Below are positions 1-8,007 of a stretch of DNA of 64,000 nucleotides, one piece after another. The notes beneath the pieces are model-generated. The model was given only the letters and a program-made list of their open reading frames with translations. It ran no database searches and had not been told where the DNA came from. The first letter of the stretch is position 1, and every line of letters starts with the position of its first letter. The stretch spans positions 62,001-126,000 of the forward strand of contig DASPHG010000023.1 in NCBI GenBank assembly GCA_035629775.1, read 5' to 3'. Source of the stretch: DASPHG01 sp035629775 (GTDB lineage Bacteria > Actinomycetota > Thermoleophilia > Solirubrobacterales > Thermoleophilaceae). The position numbers and the translations under genes were made by a program.

Positions 1-1085
1 GCGTCTACCCGCACGCGCTCGGCCGCCGTCGCGGTGACGATCCGCGCCCCGGCCTTCTGCGCGTCGACCAGCCAGGTGACCGCGGTCGACTGCTTCGCCC
101 CGAGCGGGCAACCCATGCCGCACTGGCCGCATCGCGCCCCCTGGTCGCAGCCGCGCACGTTGCGCGGCATCCGGTCCCAGTGCCAGCCGAGCTGCTCGAG
201 CCCGCGCAGCATCACCTCGTCGCGCGGTGATGCGGTCGAATGCTCGTGGTTCACTCCCAGCCGAGTGCAGACCGCGTCGAGGCTCGCGGTGTACTCGTCC
301 CCGGCGAAGGCCTGCGCGCCGAGGCCGGCCCACTCCTCGCGCACGTCGTCCGGCGTGCGGAACGACGTCGAGTAGTTGACGACCGTGCCGCCGCCGACCG
401 TCGCGCCGGCCAGCAGCCCGAGGCTCTGGTCGTCGGTCGCCGAGGCGCCGCCGTTCATGTACATGCGCGCGAACCCGTCGAACTCGCCGCCGTCGAAGTC
501 CCTCGCCGAGTAGTACTCCCCCGCCTCCAGCACGACCACGTCGAGCCCAGCCGCGGCCAGCACGCCGGCCGCCGTGCCGCCGCCCGCGCCGGAGCCGACC
601 ACGCACACGTCGCACTCGAGGTCCATGTCCTCGCTCGGGCGGGCCGGATGGAGCTCAGGGGCCGGCGCGTCGCTCACCTTGCCGAGCGGACCGGGGTAGC
701 CGATCGCGTCCCAGACCGGGTTGCGGCCGTTCTCGCCCGGCAGCATGTAGTAGGTCAGCAGCGCGCCCTTGCGAAGCGCCTGGAACGCAGCGCGGCGCTG
801 GGTGACGCCGCTGTCGCACCAGGAGAGGAGAACCTGCTCGCGCTGCTCGGGCGACAGCGAGCTGAAGCGGCGCAGCCCGCCCCCGCCGAGCGCGGTCAGA
901 AGACGGGTGTCCCACAGCGACATGAGCTGCTGGAACTGCTTGCGCTCCGACTCCCGCGGGTTCTTCGCCACGGCATCGGCGACCGCCTCCGGAACGCCCA
1001 TCGCGGACGCCGACGGGAGCCCGTCCACGCCGGGCGCGAACGCATCGCAGATGGCGGCGAGAGCGCGCTGCTGCCGGGAGCTCAC
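1..1085 (-). CDS. GMC family FAD-dependent oxidoreductase (3' end outside window)
   Basis: The reading frame enters from the right at a GTG (1085) preceded by AGGA about six bases upstream and runs open through base 1, so the C-terminus is missing. About 160 N-terminal residues precede a Rossmann FAD motif, VVGSGAGGGTAAGVLAAAG (around residues 160-178), ending in an acidic 'VVLEAG'. Further on, GATVGGGTVVNYSTSFRTP resembles the GMC FAD-binding loop, and there is a cysteine cluster, CDQGAQCGRCGMGCPLGAK. The long N-terminal extension and the Cys cluster resemble long-chain alcohol oxidase/dehydrogenase-like or cholesterol-oxidase-like GMC members. The substrate cannot be told. It diverges from the sulfate transporter operon. 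Confidence 0.85.
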   Translation of the reverse strand, partial: MSSRQQRALAAICDAFAPGVDGLPSASAMGVPEAVADAVAKNPRESERKQFQQLMSLWDTRLLTALGGGGLRRFSSLSPEQREQVLLSWCDSGVTQRRAAFQALRKGALLTYYMLPGENGRNPVWDAIGYPGPLGKVSDAPAPELHPARPSEDMDLECDVCVVGSGAGGGTAAGVLAAAGLDVVVLEAGEYYSARDFDGGEFDGFARMYMNGGASATDDQSLGLLAGATVGGGTVVNYSTSFRTPDDVREEWAGLGAQAFAGDEYTASLDAVCTRLGVNHEHSTASPRDEVMLRGLEQLGWHWDRMPRNVRGCDQGARCGQCGMGCPLGAKQSTAVTWLVDAQKAGARIVTATAAERVRVD

Positions 1086-1110
1086 GCTGGCGATCCTAAC
1101 CGTGTGCTAC

Positions 1111-1137
1111 CTTGCCGCGGCGTCATTCTCCAGCAAG
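1111..1137. promoter_or_regulatory. Inverted repeat in the divergent GMC/cysP promoter region
   Basis: CTTGC and GCAAG arms (seven-base arms with one mismatch if extended) flank a 17-base centre between the divergent GMC oxidoreductase and cysP starts. It is a possible operator or hairpin. No riboswitch consensus was recognised in this roughly 80-base gap. Confidence 0.25.
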
Positions 1138-1167
1138 TTGATTGACAAGACTAGAAAGGTGAAGAAA

Positions 1168-2181
1168 TTGTCTGGCTCTCTCAAGCGTTTGGCTCTCGCG
1201 ACCGCCCTCCTCGCCCTGACGGTGGGCGTCGCCGCATGCGGCGGGACCGGCAGCGCCTCCGGCGGTGACGGCAGCGGCGGCTCGCTCACGCTCGTCGCCT
1301 ACTCCACCCCGCAGGAGGCCTACGAGGAGATCATCCCGGCCTTCAACGAGACGCCTCCCGGCAAGGACGTCGGGTTCGACCAGTCCTACGGCGCGTCCGG
1401 CGACCAGTCGCGAGCGATCGTCAGCGGCCTCGAGGCCGACCTGGCGGCGCTCTCGCTCGAGCCCGACGTCACGAAGCTCGTGGACGAGGGGCTCGTGCCC
1501 CAGGACTGGAACCAGGACAAGTTCGACGGGTTCGTGACGAACTCCCTCGTGGTGTTCGCGGTCCGCAAGGGCAACCCCGAGAACATCCAGACCTGGGACG
1601 ACCTCGTCACGGGCGACGTGGAGATCATCACGCCGAACCCGTTCACCTCGGGCGGCGCCCAGTGGAACCTGATGGCCGCATACGGCGCGCAGCTCGAGCA
1701 GGGCAAGTCCGAGGAGGAGGCGCTCGAGTTCCTCTCCCAAATCCTCGAGAACACGCCCGTCCAGGACAAGTCCGCGCGCGAGGCGCTCCAGACGTTCGTC
1801 GGCGGGAAGGGCGACGTCCTCCTCTCCTACGAGAACGAGGCGATCGCAGCCCAGCAGGCGGGCGAGGAGCTCGACTACGTCATCCCCGAGGAGACGATCC
1901 TGATCGAGAACCCGGTGGCCGTCATCGACGGGGCCGATCCGAAGGCGCAGGCGTTCCGGGACTTCCTCTTCACCGAGGAGGCGCAGCGGATCTTCCAGTC
2001 CAAGGGCTATCGCCCGGTGCTGAAGCAGCTGCACGACGAGGAGCGCTTCCCGACGCCGGAGAAGCTCTTCGAGATCGGCGAGTTCGGCGGCTGGGACAAG
2101 GTCCGCGCCGAGTTCTTCGACCCGGAGAACGGCTCGGTCGCCCAGATCGAGGAGGAGCTGGGTGTCAGCACTTCCGGCTAG
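1168..2181 (+). CDS. cysP: Sulfate ABC transporter substrate-binding lipoprotein
   Basis: Extracytoplasmic sulfate/thiosulfate-binding protein of 337 residues. The N-terminus is a lipoprotein signal with lipobox VAAC (acylated Cys24). The body has the family pattern: 'LVAYSTPQEAYEEI' at the start, 'SYGASGDQSRAI' for anion contact, 'DVTKLVDEGLV', 'VVFAVRKGNPENIQTWDDL' and 'TPNPFTSGGAQWNLMAAYG'. The TTG at 1168 is preferred because AAGGTGA lies five bases upstream; GTG 1159 gives three more residues but lacks a ribosome site. First gene of a four-gene importer operon with overlapping ends. It could equally be named sbp. Confidence 0.92.
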   Translation: MSGSLKRLALATALLALTVGVAACGGTGSASGGDGSGGSLTLVAYSTPQEAYEEIIPAFNETPPGKDVGFDQSYGASGDQSRAIVSGLEADLAALSLEPDVTKLVDEGLVPQDWNQDKFDGFVTNSLVVFAVRKGNPENIQTWDDLVTGDVEIITPNPFTSGGAQWNLMAAYGAQLEQGKSEEEALEFLSQILENTPVQDKSAREALQTFVGGKGDVLLSYENEAIAAQQAGEELDYVIPEETILIENPVAVIDGADPKAQAFRDFLFTEEAQRIFQSKGYRPVLKQLHDEERFPTPEKLFEIGEFGGWDKVRAEFFDPENGSVAQIEEELGVSTSG

Positions 2182-2971
2182 CGCAACCATGGGGCGCCGC
2201 TTCGGCGGCGCCCCGCTGGGCCTGGGCATCGCGACTGGCTACCTCAGCGTGATCGTCCTGATCCCGATGGCGGCCGTCGTCATCAAGTCGACCGAGCGCG
2301 GCTGGTCGGGCTTCTGGGACGCCGTCTCCTCTCCGCAGGCCGTGGCGACCCTGAAGCTGACCGTGATCTGCTCGCTGATCGTGGCCGTGATCAACGTGGT
2401 CATGGGCACGGTGATCGCCTGGGTCCTTGTCCGCGACAAGTTCCGCGGCAAGGCCGTCGTCAACTCGCTGATCGACCTGCCGTTCGCGCTGCCGACGATC
2501 GTCGCCGGCCTCACCCTGCTCGCGCTCTACGGGCCGAAGAGCCCGTTCGGGTTCTCGGTCGCCTACACCCAGATCGGCCTGGTCATGGCCCTGCTGTTCG
2601 TGACGCTCCCATTCGTCGTGCGCGCGGTCCAGCCGGTCCTGATCGAGCTCGACCGGGACATGGAGGAGGCGTCCGAGTCGCTCGGGGCGTCGCGCCTCAC
2701 GACGTTCCGCCGCATCGTCCTCCCCAACCTCCGCCCGGCGATCCTCGCCGGCGCCGGCCTGGCGTTCGCCCGCGCGATCGGCGAGTTCGGCGCCGTCGTC
2801 CTGATCTCGGGGAACATCCCGTTCGAGACCCAGGTCTCGTCCGTCTTCATCTACACCCAGGTCGAGAGCGGCAACCTCTCGGCGGCGTCGGCCATCTCGG
2901 TCGTGCTGCTGCTGGTCGCACTCGTGGTCCTCATGACGATCTCGGCGGTGCAGCGATGGTCGCGCGTCTAA
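2162..2971 (+). CDS. cysT: Sulfate ABC transporter permease CysT
   Basis: Inner-membrane permease subunit (269 residues) with about six hydrophobic segments. The cytoplasmic EAA loop 'EASESLGASRLTTF' sits near residues 170-183. It contacts the CysA ATPase. Start GTG 2162 overlaps the end of cysP by 20 bases and has AGGAGG at the right distance inside the cysP coding sequence; ATG 2189 is the alternative. The overlap implies translational coupling. Confidence 0.93.
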   Translation: MSALPASATMGRRFGGAPLGLGIATGYLSVIVLIPMAAVVIKSTERGWSGFWDAVSSPQAVATLKLTVICSLIVAVINVVMGTVIAWVLVRDKFRGKAVVNSLIDLPFALPTIVAGLTLLALYGPKSPFGFSVAYTQIGLVMALLFVTLPFVVRAVQPVLIELDRDMEEASESLGASRLTTFRRIVLPNLRPAILAGAGLAFARAIGEFGAVVLISGNIPFETQVSSVFIYTQVESGNLSAASAISVVLLLVALVVLMTISAVQRWSRV

Positions 2972-3732
2972 CCGCCCTCGGCTACCTCGGCCTGCTGCTC
3001 GCCGCACCGGTGGGAATGATCGCCTACCGCACGTTCGGCGACGGCATCGAGCCCGTCATCGAATCGCTCACGACGCCGGAGGCCCTGCACGCCCTGTGGC
3101 TTACGTTCGTGATGGTCGCCGTGGCGGTGCCGCTCAACACCGTCTTCGGGGTCATCACGGCGCTCCTGCTCGCGCGCAAGGAATTCCGCGGCAAGGCGGT
3201 CCTCAGCCTCTTCATCGACCTGCCCTTCGCGGTCTCACCCGTCGTCGTCGGCCTCGCGCTGATCCTGGCCTACGGGAACAACTCCGACATCGGCGGCTGG
3301 CTGCTCGAGAACGGGATCCAGGTCATCTTCACGCCGCTCGGCATGATCATCGCCACGGTTTTCGTGTCGCTGCCGTTCGTGGTGCGCGAGGTCGTGCCGG
3401 TGCTCGAGGAGATCGGCACGGAGCAGGAGGAGGCGTCCGAGACGCTCGGCGCCAATGCGTGGCAGACGTTCTGGAAGGTCACCCTTCCCGCGATCCGCTG
3501 GGGCGTCGCGTACGGAGTCGTCCTGACGACCGCCCGCGCGCTCGGCGAGTTCGGGGCGGTCGCCGTCGTCTCCGGAAAGCTCTCGGGCAAGACCGAGACC
3601 CTGACCCTGCGGGTGGAGGAGCGCTTCCACCAGTTCGACCTGACCGGGGCGTACGCCGCCTCGCTCGTCCTGGCTCTGATGGCCCTCGCGACGCTGCTCG
3701 CGATGAACGTGTTCAAAAAGGAGGACACCTGA
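2956..3732 (+). CDS. cysW: Sulfate ABC transporter permease CysW
   Basis: Second permease (258 residues), homologous to the upstream CysT, with matching 'FRGKAV' and 'LPFAVSPVVVGLAL' segments and the EAA loop 'EASETLGANAWQTF'. ATG 2956 overlaps cysT by 16 bases. CysT and CysW are expected to form the heterodimeric membrane channel. The ribosome site is weak, consistent with coupling to cysT translation. Confidence 0.93.
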   Translation: MVARLTALGYLGLLLAAPVGMIAYRTFGDGIEPVIESLTTPEALHALWLTFVMVAVAVPLNTVFGVITALLLARKEFRGKAVLSLFIDLPFAVSPVVVGLALILAYGNNSDIGGWLLENGIQVIFTPLGMIIATVFVSLPFVVREVVPVLEEIGTEQEEASETLGANAWQTFWKVTLPAIRWGVAYGVVLTTARALGEFGAVAVVSGKLSGKTETLTLRVEERFHQFDLTGAYAASLVLALMALATLLAMNVFKKEDT

Positions 3733-4688
3733 TGGGAATCGTGGTCGAGAAAGTCTCGAAGAACTTCGGCGACTTCGTCGCCCTGAACGACGTATCGCTC
3801 GAGGTGCCGAGCGGCTCGCTGACCGCGCTGCTGGGCCCGTCCGGCGGCGGGAAATCGACCCTCCTGCGAGTGATCGCGGGGCTCGAGCAGCCCGACTCGG
3901 GCATCGTCGTGCTCGACGGCCAGGACCTGACCGCCTCGCCCGCCCGGGAGCGCGGCGTCGGCTTCGTCTTCCAGCACTACGCCGCGTTCAAGCACATGAC
4001 CGTGGCGGACAACATCGGCTACGGACTGAAGATCCGCAAGCGGCCCAAGCCCGAGATCACGAGCCGCGTACGGGAGCTGCTCGAGCTCGTCCACCTGGAC
4101 GGGTTCGCGCACCGCTACCCCGCCCAGCTCTCCGGCGGCCAGCGCCAGCGGATGGCCCTCGCCCGCGCGCTCGCGGTCGAGCCGAAGGTGATGCTGCTCG
4201 ACGAGCCGTTCGGCGCGCTGGACGCCACCGTGCGCAAGGAGCTGCGCGCGTGGCTGCGCCGGCTCCACGACGACGTCCACGTGACCACGATCTTCGTGAC
4301 CCACGACCAGGAGGAGGCGATGGAGGTCGCGGAGCAGATCGTGGTCCTGAACAAGGGCGGGATCGAGCAGGAGGGCGCGCCGCGCGAGCTCTACGAGAGT
4401 CCGGCGAACGAGTTCGTGATGGGCTTCGTCGGACCCGTCAACAGAGTCAACGGGCACTACATCCGCCCTCACGACATCGACATCACGATCGACCCCGCCG
4501 ACGACGGCATCGAGGCGATGATCGATCGAGTCGTGCACCTCGGTTTCGAGGTCCGTGTCGAACTCACGCTGCACGACGGGGAGCGGGCCGCGGTCCAGCT
4601 CACCCAGGCCCAGCTAGAGGAGCTCGAGCTGCTCGACGGTCAGATCGTGTGGCTGAAGCCGAACCGCATGCACTCGTTCAGCGCGTAA
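3732..4688 (+). CDS. cysA: Sulfate ABC transporter ATP-binding protein CysA
   Basis: Cytoplasmic ATPase of 318 residues. Walker A GPSGGGKS at about 35-42, signature LSGGQ near 133, Walker B VMLLDEP near 155 and switch histidine in VTHDQEEA near 190 are intact. The C-terminal regulatory part is shorter than in the ~365-residue enterobacterial CysA. ATG 3732 overlaps the cysW TGA (ATGA-type junction), with AAGGAGG seven bases upstream. The 3' end overlaps the convergent Rrf2 gene by 11 bases. No cysDNC or cysH genes follow in this window. Confidence 0.94.
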   Translation: MGIVVEKVSKNFGDFVALNDVSLEVPSGSLTALLGPSGGGKSTLLRVIAGLEQPDSGIVVLDGQDLTASPARERGVGFVFQHYAAFKHMTVADNIGYGLKIRKRPKPEITSRVRELLELVHLDGFAHRYPAQLSGGQRQRMALARALAVEPKVMLLDEPFGALDATVRKELRAWLRRLHDDVHVTTIFVTHDQEEAMEVAEQIVVLNKGGIEQEGAPRELYESPANEFVMGFVGPVNRVNGHYIRPHDIDITIDPADDGIEAMIDRVVHLGFEVRVELTLHDGERAAVQLTQAQLEELELLDGQIVWLKPNRMHSFSA

Positions 4689-5130
4689 GCCGGGCGTCCG
4701 GGTCCTCCGCCAGCGCGACGATCTCGTCCGGTAGGGACCCCGACGCCACATCGGCGACGGTGACCTGCTCGACGACGGCCCGCAGGTTCGCGCGGACCGC
4801 GATCCAGACGTGCTCAAGCGCCTCCGCCGGCCCGCGATAGTGGACCTCCTCGGGCGGCTCGCCGCGCACATGGGCGAGCGGGCCCTCCACCGAGCGCACG
4901 ACGTCGGCGATGCTGATCTCCTCCGCGTCCTTGGCCAGCCAGTAGCCGCCGTCGCGCCCGCGCTGGCTCCGGACGAGCCCGTGGTGGCGCATCTCGATGA
5001 GGATGTTCTCGAGGAACTTCAGCGGGATGTCCTGGGCCTCGGCGATGCGGTCGCCCTTCACCGGCCCATCGGAAGCGGCCAGCTCCACGGCTGCGCGCAC
5101 GGCATAGTCCGCCTTCGCTGAAATCCTCAC
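4678..5130 (-). CDS. Rrf2-family transcriptional regulator, cysteine-free (CymR-like)
   Basis: A 150-residue winged-helix repressor starting 'RISAKADYAVRAAVELA', the classic Rrf2 N-terminus, with recognition region 'IPLKFLENILIEMRHHGLV' and wing 'SQRGRDGGYWLA'. It contains no cysteine at all, so it cannot hold the [2Fe-2S] cluster of IscR or NsrR. In the family this fits the CymR branch, which controls sulfur/cysteine uptake, and the gene abuts cysPTWA. GTG 5130 was chosen because it gives the canonical Rrf2 start; longer frames add a non-homologous leader. Role as repressor of the sulfate operon is inferred. Confidence 0.88.
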   Translation of the reverse strand: MRISAKADYAVRAAVELAASDGPVKGDRIAEAQDIPLKFLENILIEMRHHGLVRSQRGRDGGYWLAKDAEEISIADVVRSVEGPLAHVRGEPPEEVHYRGPAEALEHVWIAVRANLRAVVEQVTVADVASGSLPDEIVALAEDPDARLTR

Positions 5131-5137
5131 CCCCCCA

Positions 5138-5159
5138 TTGTCGACTATTTCGCTGACAA
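5138..5159. promoter_or_regulatory. Imperfect palindrome, candidate Rrf2 operator
   Basis: A 22-bp dyad with outer arms TTGTC and GACAA and partial symmetry inside (14 of 22 positions symmetric) lies immediately upstream of the Rrf2 start and covers the predicted start codon of the divergent membrane protein. Size and placement suit autoregulation by an Rrf2 dimer. Inference only. Confidence 0.4.
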
Positions 5160-6757
5160 AACGTGAAATCGCGCTTGCCGCGCTGGCCGCGGTCGCGCTG
5201 GCTCTCCTCATGCACTGGCCGCTCCCGCTCCACCTCGGGACCGACGTGCCGAAGGACCTCGGCGACCCGCTCCCCCAGGCGTGGCAGATCGCCTGGGGCG
5301 GCCACGCGCTCCAGCACCAGCCGCTCGACTACTGGCAGTCGAACATGTACTGGCCGCTCGACAACACGCTGGCCTTCTCGGACGCGCTCGTCGGGTACGC
5401 GCCCTTCGGCCTGATCGGCGAGGGGTTCGAGGCGGCGATCGTTCGCTACAACCTGCTCTTCCTGTTCGCCTACGCGCTCGCGGCCTTCGGCGCCTACCTG
5501 CTGGCGCGCGAGGTCGGCGTCGGCCGCGGCGGCGCGGCCGTGGGCGCCATCGCGTTCGCGTACGCGCCGTGGCGGCTCGAGCAGGACGGGCACATGCACG
5601 TCATCTCGAGCGGAGGCATCCCGCTGGCCCTCTTCCTGCTCGTCCGCGGCTATCGCCGCCGGAGCCCGGGCGTCGTGATCGCCGGCTGGCTCGTGGCCGC
5701 GTGGCAGCTCGCGCTCGGCTTCACCCTCGGGTTGATGCTCGCCTACCTGCTGGCGGTGCTCGCCGTGGTCGTGCTCGTCTCGTGGTGGCGAAAGCGGCCA
5801 TCGCGCGGGCTCGTCGCGGCGAGCGTCGCAGGTGCCGCCGTCTTCGCCGCGGTGGGAGTCCTGCTGGCGATGCCGTACCAGGAGGTCCGTGACGACCATC
5901 CCGAGTCCGAGCGCACGGCGGAGACCGTCGCGGCGTTCTCCGGCGGCCCGGAGATGTTTTTGGCGGCGCCGGACCAGAGCACGATCTGGGGCCCGGTCAC
6001 CCGGCCCGTGCGCGACGGGCTGGACTTCATCCCGGAGCAGACGCTTTTCCCGGGGGTGCTCGTCCTGCTGCTCGCGATCTTCGGCCTGTCGCGCGCCTCG
6101 CCGCTGTCGACCGGCCTCCGGATCGGGCTCGGGGTGGGCGTCCTCCTGCTCGTCGTGCTCTCCCTCGGCTTCCAGCTCGACAGCGGCGTCCCCTACCCGT
6201 ATCGCGCGCTGTACGACTACGCACCGGGGTGGGACGCCGTGCGCACGCCCGGGCGGCTGAACACGCTCACCTCGCTCGGGTTGGCGCTGCTCGCCGCGGC
6301 CGGCGCGCACGCCCTGATCCGCCGCGCGCACCCGCCCGCGGTCCTCGCGATCGGGCTGCCGCTGATCGTCCTCGTCGAGGGCGCGGGCTTCCCCAACCCC
6401 CACCCCACGGTCGCCCAGCCGCCCGCGGGGCTGGAGCAGGCGGCGGCGCCCCGGCTTCACCTGCCGATGGACGTATACGAGTCGCGCCGGTTCCTGCTCT
6501 GGTCCACGGACGGGTTCCCCGAGATCCTGAACGGGCGCGCCAGCTTCAAGCCGACCTTCTTCGCCCGGCTCGAGCGAGGGATGGCCGCCTTCCCGGCCGA
6601 CTGGACGCTCGACTACCTGCGCGACCTCGGCGTCGAGACGGTCGTCCTCCACCCCGATCTGGTCCCCGGAACCGAGTGGGAGGACTGGCGGACCTGGCCG
6701 GTTCAGGGGACGAGCACCGGCGGAGTGGTCCTCTACCGGTTGAATACCGCGCCGTGA
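5138..6757 (+). CDS. Polytopic membrane protein, GT-C glycosyltransferase-like
   Basis: A 539-residue protein with about ten hydrophobic helices. The first long extracytoplasmic loop carries 'LGTDVPKDLGDPLPQAW' and 'NMYWPLDNTLAFSD', resembling the acidic-loop layout of GT-C (polyprenyl-phosphate sugar-dependent) transferases. A soluble C-terminal region ends 'GGVVLYRLNTAP'. The start is uncertain: TTG 5138 lies only seven bases from the divergent Rrf2 start, while ATG 5210 would remove most of the first helix. It overlaps the next gene at a GTGA junction. Substrate unknown. Confidence 0.75.
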   Translation: MSTISLTKREIALAALAAVALALLMHWPLPLHLGTDVPKDLGDPLPQAWQIAWGGHALQHQPLDYWQSNMYWPLDNTLAFSDALVGYAPFGLIGEGFEAAIVRYNLLFLFAYALAAFGAYLLAREVGVGRGGAAVGAIAFAYAPWRLEQDGHMHVISSGGIPLALFLLVRGYRRRSPGVVIAGWLVAAWQLALGFTLGLMLAYLLAVLAVVVLVSWWRKRPSRGLVAASVAGAAVFAAVGVLLAMPYQEVRDDHPESERTAETVAAFSGGPEMFLAAPDQSTIWGPVTRPVRDGLDFIPEQTLFPGVLVLLLAIFGLSRASPLSTGLRIGLGVGVLLLVVLSLGFQLDSGVPYPYRALYDYAPGWDAVRTPGRLNTLTSLGLALLAAAGAHALIRRAHPPAVLAIGLPLIVLVEGAGFPNPHPTVAQPPAGLEQAAAPRLHLPMDVYESRRFLLWSTDGFPEILNGRASFKPTFFARLERGMAAFPADWTLDYLRDLGVETVVLHPDLVPGTEWEDWRTWPVQGTSTGGVVLYRLNTAP

Positions 6758-8007
6758 GGGGAGTCGAGCGCCAGTCGCAGATCTACGTCGCCGGCGTCAG
6801 CCAGCGCCGCCCGCGTGTGCCGATCGACCCGGCCGAGCTCGAGCGGCGCGCCGAGGGCGCGATGAGCGAGAAGGCATTCGCCTACGTGGCCGCCGGCGCC
6901 GGCCTGGAGGAGACGGTGCACGCGAATCGCGCGGCGTTCCGGCGCTGGCAGATCGTGCCACGGATGCTGCGTGACGTCTCGGAGCGCGACACCAGCGTCG
7001 AGCTGTTCGGACGGCGGATCCCCTACCCGTTCCTGCTCGCTCCGATCGGCGTGCTCGAGCTGGCGCACCGCGACGCCGAGCGCGCCGTGGCGCCCGCTGC
7101 GGCCGCGACCGGCACCCCGATGATCTTCTCGAACCAGGCGTCGACGCCCATGGAGGAGGTCGCCGGCCTCCTCGGCGAGAGCCCGCGGTGGTTCCAGCTC
7201 TACTGGAGCGTCTCCAACGACCTGGTCGAGAGCCTCGTCTCCCGCGCCGAGACAAGCGGCTGCGAGGCGATCGTCGTCACGCTCGACACGACGGTCCTCG
7301 GCTGGCGCACCCGCGACCTCGACCTGGCCTACCTGCCCTTCCTGCGCGGAAAGGGCATCGCCCAGTACACGAGCGATCCCGTGTTCCAGCGACTGATTGA
7401 CGAGGAGCCGCCGCGCGCGCTGCCGGGCGCCGCGCCGCGGCCGGGACCGGCGGCGCTCGCGACGCTTGCCCAGCTCATCCGGAACTACCCGGAGCGATTC
7501 GCGCCGGGCCGCGCGCGGAAGGCGGTCGAGCGCTTCATCCAGGTGTACTCGCGTCCGTCGCTGAGCTGGGCCGACCTTCCGTTCCTGCGCGAGCGCACGA
7601 AGTTGCCGATCCTGCTGAAAGGCATCGTCCACCCCGACGACGCGCGCCGCGCGGTGGACGAGGGCATCGACGGTCTCGTGGTGTCGAACCACGGCGGTCG
7701 GCAGGTCGACGGGTCGATCGGCACACTCGACGCGCTGCCGGCCGTGGCCGAAGCGGTGGACGGGCGGATCCCGATCCTGCTCGACAGCGGCGTGCGCGGC
7801 GGCGCGGATGCGTTCAAGGCGCTCGCGCTCGGGGCGACCGCGGTCCTGATCGGCCGTCCGTACGTCTACGGGCTGGCGATCGCCGGGCGCGCGGGCGTCG
7901 AGGAGGTGATCCGCAACTTCATGGCCGACTTCGACCTGACGATGGGACTGGCTGGGTGCGGGTCGATCGAAGCGATCGACCGCGAGACGCTCGTCCGAGC
8001 CGGCTGA
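6754..8007 (+). CDS. FMN-dependent alpha-hydroxy acid oxidase (lactate 2-monooxygenase/LldD family)
   Basis: A 417-residue flavoenzyme barrel. Seen: 'YPFLLAPIGVLELAH' for FMN binding, 'PMIFSNQASTPMEEVA', 'IVVTLDTTVLGWRTRDL', catalytic His312/Arg315 in SNHGGRQVDGS, and the phosphate-binding 'LLDSGVRGGADAFKALALGA'. The insert around 'YLPFLRGKGIAQYTSDPVF' and total length are closer to lactate 2-monooxygenase than to bacterial LldD. It would oxidise an L-2-hydroxy acid with FMN. GTG 6754 shares bases with the preceding stop, so it is co-translated with the GT-C-like gene. The 3' end overlaps the convergent gene by 89 bases. Confidence 0.88.
   Translation: MRGVERQSQIYVAGVSQRRPRVPIDPAELERRAEGAMSEKAFAYVAAGAGLEETVHANRAAFRRWQIVPRMLRDVSERDTSVELFGRRIPYPFLLAPIGVLELAHRDAERAVAPAAAATGTPMIFSNQASTPMEEVAGLLGESPRWFQLYWSVSNDLVESLVSRAETSGCEAIVVTLDTTVLGWRTRDLDLAYLPFLRGKGIAQYTSDPVFQRLIDEEPPRALPGAAPRPGPAALATLAQLIRNYPERFAPGRARKAVERFIQVYSRPSLSWADLPFLRERTKLPILLKGIVHPDDARRAVDEGIDGLVVSNHGGRQVDGSIGTLDALPAVAEAVDGRIPILLDSGVRGGADAFKALALGATAVLIGRPYVYGLAIAGRAGVEEVIRNFMADFDLTMGLAGCGSIEAIDRETLVRAG

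Noticed and set aside
1086..1167. Possible SAM or other riboswitch before the sulfate operon
   Set aside because: The gap is only about 80 bases and shows no riboswitch consensus; only a short dyad was seen.
4814..6652. 612-codon open frame on the minus strand
   Set aside because: Antisense to the GT-C-like membrane protein, charged low-complexity translation, no recognisable motif; it also overlaps the Rrf2 gene in another frame.
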